From Burkholderiales bacterium (lineage in GTDB: Bacteria; Pseudomonadota; Gammaproteobacteria; Burkholderiales; SG8-39): 12,408 bases of DNA. The notes below the pieces were generated by a model. It searched no databases, had not been told where the DNA came from, and worked only from the letters and a program-made list of their open reading frames with translations. The translations under genes and the position numbers were made by a program. How positions within the stretch are numbered: the first letter of the stretch is position 1; every line of letters begins with the position of its first letter. Shown here piece by piece: positions 7,315 through 12,408 of this stretch. The stretch is taken from the NCBI GenBank assembly GCA_017880745.1, contig JADGRR010000041.1, positions 1 to 12,408 on the forward strand, in the 5' to 3' direction.

Positions 7315-8928
7315 TCACGTTTTTTTCAGCGTGTCCTTCAGCAAACTCTCGCAGGTGGCGCACTGCGGGTCGCCGGTCTCCAGTTTCGCGCAGGCGCCGC
7401 CGAGCCTGCCCTGCAGGCGTCGCATTGCCGCGTCGTGTTCGCCCTTGCCGTTCCAGCGCGCAAGTTTGTCGACGACCTTGCGCAGCGAACGCGCGCTGCG
7501 CTCGTAGAACGCGGACTTGTCGTTCGCCGCTTCGGCGAACAGTTTCGCGGCGGTGTCCTCGATGCGTGGGGCGTCCTGCGGCGCGAGGTCCACCAGCGCG
7601 GACAGATAACTGGCACCCCATTGCAGCCGGGTCGCGGGGCCCTCGCTGCCGGCGAATGCCCGGCGGTACCAGCGCAACGCCTCGTCGTTGCGGCCCTGCT
7701 TGCGTGCGTTGCCGGCAAGCTGGCTCATCAGGTAGTACGGTGAATGGCTTTTCGCAAGGTTGGTCTTGAGCAGGCGATCGCTTTCGGCCCACAGTCCCGC
7801 CTGCGCCAGCATGTTGGCCGCATTGGTGATCACGGCCTGGCGCTCGTAGCCATCGCTGATCTCGCGGTCCATCAGCGCGGCAAGCGCGCGCGCCTCGCGC
7901 AACAGCGGCGCCGGCAGCTTGGCCCGCGCCGCATCCTTTTTCTCGCCGAGACGGGCGAGGTCGATCCTCGCCGACAGCGCGCTCACGCGGTCGCCGCGCG
8001 ACAGGGTGGTATCCGCCTGCAGGCGCGAGAGCGCGAGGTCGAACTCTGCGGCCAGCGTGGCCTGCCCGGGGCCGCCCGCGGCGCGCAGCGCGCGCACGAT
8101 CTCCGCAGCGCTCCCGGTCAGCACGTCCATCTGCTCGCGTGCGAGTACGGCGTCGGTGAGTACTATGCGCACACGCTCGCGCAGCGCCGCATCGGGCGTC
8201 ACGCCTTTGCCGTCCTTGCTGGCGGCGAGCGCCTTGAGCCACAGGCGCGTGCTCGTCTCCTGATCGGCGGCCGCGCTTTTCATCGCGAGTTCCTGCAGCA
8301 GCGCCGCCTGCTCTTCCTTGGCCACGAGTTGCGCTTCGTCCGTTTCCCACGAGTAGAACGCGAGCAGGCGCCATTCATTGACGGAGAGCGCTTTGCCCGC
8401 GCGCGCGCCGGCGAGGATTTCCCTGACCGGCCTTCCCCCGGCAAGTCCGGCCTGCAGCAACGCCATCAATTTCGGCGCGTCGACATCGCCTGGCAGCCGC
8501 GTAATCTCGGCGCCATCCGGCGTAAACAGGATCACCGTCGGGTAGCCGATGACCTTGAAGCGCGCGCCCAGCTTCTGCGCGCCCAGCCGGTCGCCGTCCA
8601 GGTGCACCGCGACGAAAGAACGCGACTGGGCGGCGAAGTCCTGGCGGTTGAACAGCGTCGACTTCAGTTGGTTGCAGGGCGGGCACCAGGTGGCGCCCCA
8701 GTACAGGAGCACCGGTTTGTTCTCCGCCTTTGCCTGCGCGAAGCAATGCTCGATGTCGGCATCTGCGGCGGCTGGAATCCAGGCGACATTGGTCGAGGGC
8801 AGCGCCGCTGCCGCGGCCCACGATGGCAAGCCGGCAGCGGCGAGCGCAACGAACAGGCACAGCGCCGTGGTATGCCGATGCAAGCGCACCCTGGTCGATG
8901 GCAACCCGGGAATGAAAGTCGATGGCAT
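7315..8928 (-). CDS. Exported thioredoxin-fold protein with long helical C-terminal region
   Basis: 537 residues. A basic start and hydrophobic segment (about 20-40, ending SWAAAAA) form a signal peptide, so the protein should be periplasmic. A thioredoxin-like domain follows (about 48-160): VLLYWGATWCPPC with redox-active Cys82 and Cys85, then KVIGYPTVILF with the cis-Pro at 130, and a DGAEITRLPG turn. The WCPPC motif suggests a TlpA/DsbE-like thiol reductase. Residues 160-509 are Ala/Leu/Arg-rich and mostly helical; 398-428 looks like a tetratricopeptide-type hairpin (YYLMSQLAGNARKQG, then ALRWYRRAF). The last 25 residues carry Cys513 and a second CxxC, Cys523-Ala-Thr-Cys526. The ATG at 8928 is preferred to the open frame back to 9054 because it sets up the signal peptide; AAAGGGA lies about 11 nt upstream. 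Substrate unknown. Long open frames on the opposite strand are shadows. Confidence 0.88.
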   Translation of the reverse strand: MPSTFIPGLPSTRVRLHRHTTALCLFVALAAAGLPSWAAAAALPSTNVAWIPAAADADIEHCFAQAKAENKPVLLYWGATWCPPCNQLKSTLFNRQDFAAQSRSFVAVHLDGDRLGAQKLGARFKVIGYPTVILFTPDGAEITRLPGDVDAPKLMALLQAGLAGGRPVREILAGARAGKALSVNEWRLLAFYSWETDEAQLVAKEEQAALLQELAMKSAAADQETSTRLWLKALAASKDGKGVTPDAALRERVRIVLTDAVLAREQMDVLTGSAAEIVRALRAAGGPGQATLAAEFDLALSRLQADTTLSRGDRVSALSARIDLARLGEKKDAARAKLPAPLLREARALAALMDREISDGYERQAVITNAANMLAQAGLWAESDRLLKTNLAKSHSPYYLMSQLAGNARKQGRNDEALRWYRRAFAGSEGPATRLQWGASYLSALVDLAPQDAPRIEDTAAKLFAEAANDKSAFYERSARSLRKVVDKLARWNGKGEHDAAMRRLQGRLGGACAKLETGDPQCATCESLLKDTLKKT

Positions 8929-9178
8929 GAGATAAGGGTCCCTTTCGCTTTTAGCGTGTGTCGCTTTCGGCGCGCGCTGTGCATTGGAGCGGCGGTCGCA
9001 CGCCAGGGCAGGAGGAAGTGTAGCGCAATAGTGCCGGTCGGGTTTTGCAGGCACCGGCCCGCGTCTTCACCCGCAATCCCTGCCAACGCGCCATTTTGGG
9101 CGTGGCAGATCCTGATCATTGCAGCAATCGGCGCCGGTCGCGATGCTAGGCCGGAAATCTCTGGCTGCTCACTTGCTG
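8929..9178. other. Divergent gap between the thioredoxin-fold gene and the solute-binding operon
   Basis: No gene is supported here. A frame on each strand runs through but lacks motifs and ribosome-binding sites. On the minus strand the best -10-like hexamers (TACACT, TAAAAG) are weak and lack -35 partners, so the promoter of the leftward gene is not located. The right end holds the palindrome and promoter listed separately. Confidence 0.4.
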
Positions 9179-9194
9179 CGTGCGCTTGCGCACG
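9179..9194. promoter_or_regulatory. 16-bp palindrome upstream of the solute-binding operon, possible operator
   Basis: CGTGCGC-TT-GCGCACG, perfect 7-bp arms around TT. It ends 15 bp before the -35 element, centred about 57 bp upstream of the inferred transcription start, a position compatible with an activator or a DNA-looping repressor. No known regulator consensus is claimed. Confidence 0.4.
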
Positions 9195-9209
9195 ACGCGC
9201 CGCGCGCGT

Positions 9210-9237
9210 TTGTCGCGGCCGGCCGATACCGTATAAT
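9210..9237 (+). promoter_or_regulatory. Sigma70-like promoter of the solute-binding protein operon
   Basis: TTGTCG (-35, 9210-9215, 4 of 6) and a perfect TATAAT (-10, 9232-9237) are separated by 16 bp. Transcription should begin near 9244. That leaves about 23 nt before the ATG at 9267, but only about 11 nt before the GTG at 9255, which supports the ATG as the real start. Confidence 0.65.
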
Positions 9238-9266
9238 CTGCGCCCATCAGCGCTGTGAAAGATTCG

Positions 9267-11063
9267 ATGATTTCACGCTTGTCAATCGCGATACCGGCGA
9301 TCCTGTTCTGCGCGTCCGTTTTCGCGGTCCATACGGCCGGCGACCCCGGCAAGGTGCTGCGCCTGGCGGCATTGCAGGCCGAGAACTCCTTCGACCCGGC
9401 GCGCGAATCCGAGGAAGCCTCGCTGCAGTACTGCGAGAACATCTTCGATTCCATGCTGGGCTACGACTACCTCGCGCGGCCGGTGAAGCTGGTGCCGAAC
9501 ACGCTCACCGCGCTGCCCGACGTGTCCGAGAACGGGTCGGTATATACGTTCCGTATCCGGCCCGGCATCTATTTTCAGCCGGACCCGGCGTTCACGGGCA
9601 GGGCGCGTGAACTCGTCGCCGAGGACTACGCCTACAGCCTGAAGCGCTTGCTCGACCCGAAGCTCAGATCGCCGTGGCAGTTCCTGCTGGCCGGCAAGAT
9701 CGTCGGCGCGGAACCGGTAGTCGCTGCCGCGGCCGCAAGCGGCAGCTTCGACTACGATGCGCCGATGGCAGGGCTGCGGGCCGTCGACCGTTACACGCTG
9801 CGCATTCGTCTTACCGCGCCCGATTTCAAGCTGCCCTACATCCTGGCGACGCCGGCGACCGGCGCGTTGGCGCGCGAAGTGGTGGAACGCTATCGCGGTG
9901 ACGTCGGCGCGCACCCGGTCGGCACCGGACCATACCTGCTCAAGGAATGGACGCGCTCGAGCCGCGTTGTGCTCGAAGCCAATCCCGGCTACCGCGAAGT
10001 GCGTTTTGCGGCCGAGCCCGAGGATACGCCCTGGGACGCCGCGATCATGAAGGCGCTGGCAGGCCGCCGGATTCCGCTCAATGACCGCATCGAAGTCAAC
10101 GTCATCGAGGAAGGTCAGCCACGCTGGCTCGCCTTCCTCAACCGCGAGATCGATGTCATCGAAATTCTGCCGGAGGAATTCGCCAACGTCGCGGCACCCA
10201 ACGGCAGGATCGCGCCGAATCTCGCGAAGCAGGGCATCCGCCTGTTCGGCGAGGCGAAGCCGGACGTCTGGTTCACTTTTTTCAACATGGAAGATCCGGT
10301 GGTGGGCGGCTACGCGCCGGAAAAGATTGCATTGCGGCGCGCCATCGCACTGTCGATCAACACGCAGGCCGAGATCGCGATCGTGCGCAACAACCAGGCG
10401 GTGCAGGCGCAATCGGTGATTCCGCCGGGCATTGCGGGCTACGATGCGGATTTCCGCAATCCCTTCGGAGAGTACAACCCGGCCCGATCGAAGGCCTTGC
10501 TCGATTTCTTCGGCTACCTGGATCGCGACGGCGACGGCTATCGCGAGCTTCCGGACGGCAAGCCGCTGGTCATCGAGTATGCGAGCCAGCCGACGCTGGC
10601 GGCGCGCCGGATGGACGAGCTGATTCAGCGTTCGCTGGAGGAGGTCGGCATCCGTATCACCCTGAAGAAGGAAAAGGTGCCGGAACTTAGAAAGCTGGGC
10701 AAGCAGGGCAAGCTGCAGATGCGCAGCGACGGCTGGCAGGCGGACTATCCGGATGCGGAGAATTTTTTCCAGTTGTTGTACGGTCCGAATGCGGGGCAGG
10801 CGAACTATTCGCGATTCAGGCTCGCGCAATTCGATAGAATGTACGAACAAACGGCCGCCATGCCCGATTCGGACGAGCGCAACGCGCTCTACCGGCGGAT
10901 GTCGAACCTGGTGCTGGTTTACGCCCCATGGCGCATGGCCGTGCATCGATTGCAGAACCACCTGCTGCACCCGTGGGTCGCAGGCTACAAGAAGCATCCG
11001 TTCGCCATGACCACCTGGCGTTATCTCGACGTTGACGTCGCCCAGCGCGACGCGGCGAAGTGA
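9267..11063 (+). CDS. ABC transporter family-5 extracellular solute-binding protein (first of tandem pair)
   Basis: 598 residues of the OppA/DppA-like SBP_bac_5 family, periplasmic receptors that hand peptides, heme, metal chelates or opines to an inner-membrane ABC transporter. Signal peptide MISRLSIAIPAILFCASVFA (1-20). Family pattern: SFDPA near the mature N-terminus (41-45), NTLTALPDVSENGSVYTF (78-95), AEDYAYSLKRLLDP (118-131), HPVGTGPYLLKEW (216-228), ALRRAIALSIN (355-365) and, near the C-terminus, a DGWQADYPDAENFF segment (488-501). At 419-424 DRDGDG resembles a calcium-binding loop. The ATG at 9267 is chosen over GTG at 9255 by promoter distance and because its numbering matches the downstream paralog exactly. 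No permease or ATPase gene is in view; one may lie to the right of the window. The substrate cannot be told from the sequence. Confidence 0.9.
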   Translation: MISRLSIAIPAILFCASVFAVHTAGDPGKVLRLAALQAENSFDPARESEEASLQYCENIFDSMLGYDYLARPVKLVPNTLTALPDVSENGSVYTFRIRPGIYFQPDPAFTGRARELVAEDYAYSLKRLLDPKLRSPWQFLLAGKIVGAEPVVAAAAASGSFDYDAPMAGLRAVDRYTLRIRLTAPDFKLPYILATPATGALAREVVERYRGDVGAHPVGTGPYLLKEWTRSSRVVLEANPGYREVRFAAEPEDTPWDAAIMKALAGRRIPLNDRIEVNVIEEGQPRWLAFLNREIDVIEILPEEFANVAAPNGRIAPNLAKQGIRLFGEAKPDVWFTFFNMEDPVVGGYAPEKIALRRAIALSINTQAEIAIVRNNQAVQAQSVIPPGIAGYDADFRNPFGEYNPARSKALLDFFGYLDRDGDGYRELPDGKPLVIEYASQPTLAARRMDELIQRSLEEVGIRITLKKEKVPELRKLGKQGKLQMRSDGWQADYPDAENFFQLLYGPNAGQANYSRFRLAQFDRMYEQTAAMPDSDERNALYRRMSNLVLVYAPWRMAVHRLQNHLLHPWVAGYKKHPFAMTTWRYLDVDVAQRDAAK

Positions 11064-11104
11064 TGGTCCGCGGCGCAACCCCGGCCGGTGCGCAAACGGC
11101 TGCT

Positions 11105-11109
11105 GGGGA
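11105..11109 (+). promoter_or_regulatory. Ribosome-binding site deciding a TTG start
   Basis: GGGGA sits 6 nt before TTG at 11116. The only nearby ATG (11111) is followed after one codon by TGA, so this site supports TTG as the true start of the second solute-binding gene. Confidence 0.55.
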
Positions 11110-11115
11110 CATGGC

Positions 11116-12408
11116 TTGAAACGAAACATTGCCGTTCGCCTCGCGCTTGCGTCGGCGGTTATCATGGCGGCGAACTGCGCCGCGGCGGCGGATGCGAACA
11201 AGGTTATCCGCTACGCGTTTCCAGTTGCAGAAACGAGCTTTGATCCCGTATCCGCCTCCGACCGCTATTCGAACACGCTGATAGAGGACATTCTGGAATC
11301 GATGCTCACCTACGATTACCTCGCGCGGCCGGTGAAGCTGGTGCCGAACACGCTTGCGGCCATGCCCGAGATCAGCGACAACGGCGCGACCTATGTGTTC
11401 CACATCAAGCCGGGTATCCATTTCACGGCTGACGCGGCCTTCAAGGGCAAAACGCGGGAGCTCGTCGCCGCGGATTACGAATTCAGCCTCAAGCGCCTGT
11501 TCGATCCCAAGCTCAGGTCGCCGTGGATGTTCCTGCTGGAGGACAGCCTGATCGGCGGCAAGGAGGCGTATAACCGCGCCAAGGCGACGGGCAGGTTCGA
11601 TTACGACCAGCCGATCGAAGGCATCAAGGTGCTCGACCGCCACTCGTTGCAGGTGCGGCTAAAGGCGCCTGACTACAACCTGCTCTACATCATGGCGATG
11701 CCCGCGACTGCCGCGTTCGCGCGCGAGGTGGTCGAGATGTACGGCGACGACGTGGGTTCGCATCCGGTGGGCACCGGGCCTTACATGCTGAAGGAATGGA
11801 AAAGATCGTCGAAGATCGTGCTCGAGGCGAATCCGGATTTTCGCGAGGAGTATTTTGCTTCCGCGCCCGGCGCCGATCCGCTCGACCGGAAGATCGCCGC
11901 GCATCTCAAAGGCAAGCGCCTGCCGCTGGTCGGGCGGGTGGAGGTCAGCATCATCGAAGAGACGCAACCGCGCTGGCTCGCCTTTCTCAACGGCGAGCAC
12001 GACTACATCGAGCGCTTTCCGAACGAGTACGCCAATATTGCGGCGCCCGGCGGCAAGCTTGCACCGAACCTGGCGAAGCAGGGCATCACGCTGCAGCGGC
12101 TGGTCGAGCCGAATCTCACCTACTATTACTTCAATATGGAAGACCCCGTGGTCGGCGGCTACACGCCGGAGAAAGTGGCGCTGCGCCGTGCGATCAGCAT
12201 GTCGATGAACGACAGGGAGGAAATACAGATCCTCCGCAACAATCAGGCGATTCGCGCCGATAGCCCGGTGCCGCCCGGAGTGGCAGGCTACGACGAGAAT
12301 TTCCGCAGTTCGGCCGGCGTATACAACCCGGCGAAAGCGAAGGCGCTGCTCGATTTGTTCGGCTACGTCGATCGCGACGGCGACGGCTACCGCGAGACGC
12401 CCGACGGC
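11116..12408 (+). CDS. ABC transporter family-5 extracellular solute-binding protein (second of tandem pair, cut by window edge)
   Basis: 431 codons with no stop before the edge; about 170 residues should be missing if it is as long as its neighbour. It starts with TTG, read as MKRNIAVRLALASAVIMAAN, a good signal peptide with likely cleavage after AAAA or ADA. Cys21 does not sit in a proper lipobox, so a lipoprotein is unlikely. It is a paralog of the preceding gene: in a hand alignment of residues 31-250, 130 of 220 positions are identical, with the same numbering in both. Shared blocks include DYLARPVKLVPNTL, PKLRSPW, HPVGTGPY, QPRWLAFLN, NMEDPVVGGY and DRDGDGYRE. An internal ATG at codon 17 would destroy the signal peptide. 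The 52-nt gap after the first gene has no terminator, so the two are probably co-transcribed. The ligand may differ: residues 260-300 and 325-340 diverge most. Confidence 0.88.
   Translation, partial: MKRNIAVRLALASAVIMAANCAAAADANKVIRYAFPVAETSFDPVSASDRYSNTLIEDILESMLTYDYLARPVKLVPNTLAAMPEISDNGATYVFHIKPGIHFTADAAFKGKTRELVAADYEFSLKRLFDPKLRSPWMFLLEDSLIGGKEAYNRAKATGRFDYDQPIEGIKVLDRHSLQVRLKAPDYNLLYIMAMPATAAFAREVVEMYGDDVGSHPVGTGPYMLKEWKRSSKIVLEANPDFREEYFASAPGADPLDRKIAAHLKGKRLPLVGRVEVSIIEETQPRWLAFLNGEHDYIERFPNEYANIAAPGGKLAPNLAKQGITLQRLVEPNLTYYYFNMEDPVVGGYTPEKVALRRAISMSMNDREEIQILRNNQAIRADSPVPPGVAGYDENFRSSAGVYNPAKAKALLDLFGYVDRDGDGYRETPDG

Noticed and set aside
7202..8374. 390-residue minus-strand frame inside the thioredoxin-fold gene
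   Set aside because: Alternate frame of a gene with a signal peptide and WCPPC motif; its translation is low-complexity Arg/Gly/Ala.
7744..9258. 504-residue open frame on the plus strand
   Set aside because: It lies opposite the thioredoxin-fold gene, is Arg/Gln/Ala-rich, and has no motifs or ribosome-binding site; a typical GC-rich shadow.
9282..11201. 639-residue open frame on the minus strand
   Set aside because: Antisense to the first solute-binding gene, Arg/His/Val-rich with no domain pattern; the plus-strand frame has clear family motifs.

Overview
The window reads as a chromosomal segment of a GC-rich proteobacterium, most likely a betaproteobacterium. That guess rests on the PpiD architecture, on a FabI whose active-site context resembles Neisseria-type FabI from memory, and on GC-biased codon use throughout. 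No tRNA, rRNA, CRISPR array, insertion sequence or phage gene was seen. Eight protein genes are well supported (one cut by the right edge), plus one small exported protein.

Layout. (1) 123-2021 (+) is ppiD, a membrane-anchored periplasmic chaperone with a parvulin domain. It converges on fabI (2137-2925, -), the NADH enoyl-ACP reductase of fatty-acid synthesis; a perfect 8-bp hairpin lies between the two stop codons. (2) A 330-bp gap holds the fabI promoter and a 14-bp palindrome. (3) 3256-5518 (+) is a signalling cluster: an 80-residue exported or anchored protein with a strong ribosome-binding site, a LytS/YehU-type sensor kinase (3577-4767), and a LytTR response regulator (4733-5518) that overlaps the kinase by 35 nt. 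(4) 5788-7155 (+) encodes an integral-membrane M48 (Ste24-like) zinc metallopeptidase. It converges on 7315-8928 (-), an exported thioredoxin-fold protein with a long helical C-terminal part. (5) A divergent gap (8929-9266) carries a sigma70-like promoter and a 16-bp palindrome. It drives a tandem pair of paralogous family-5 extracellular solute-binding proteins (9267-11063 and 11116 to the edge). The second uses a TTG start and is still open at the last base.

Common theme: most products act at or across the inner membrane or in the periplasm (chaperone, membrane protease, thiol-redox protein, solute-binding proteins, envelope sensor). That suggests envelope maintenance and nutrient uptake, but the genes are in several transcription units and need not form one pathway.

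Most notable observations: in PpiD the parvulin first strand with its catalytic histidine lies after the rest of the domain instead of before it, which looks like a circular permutation or segment relocation. The second solute-binding gene is easy to miss because of its TTG start. The two paralogs stay in register residue for residue and share a 38-bp identical DNA block.
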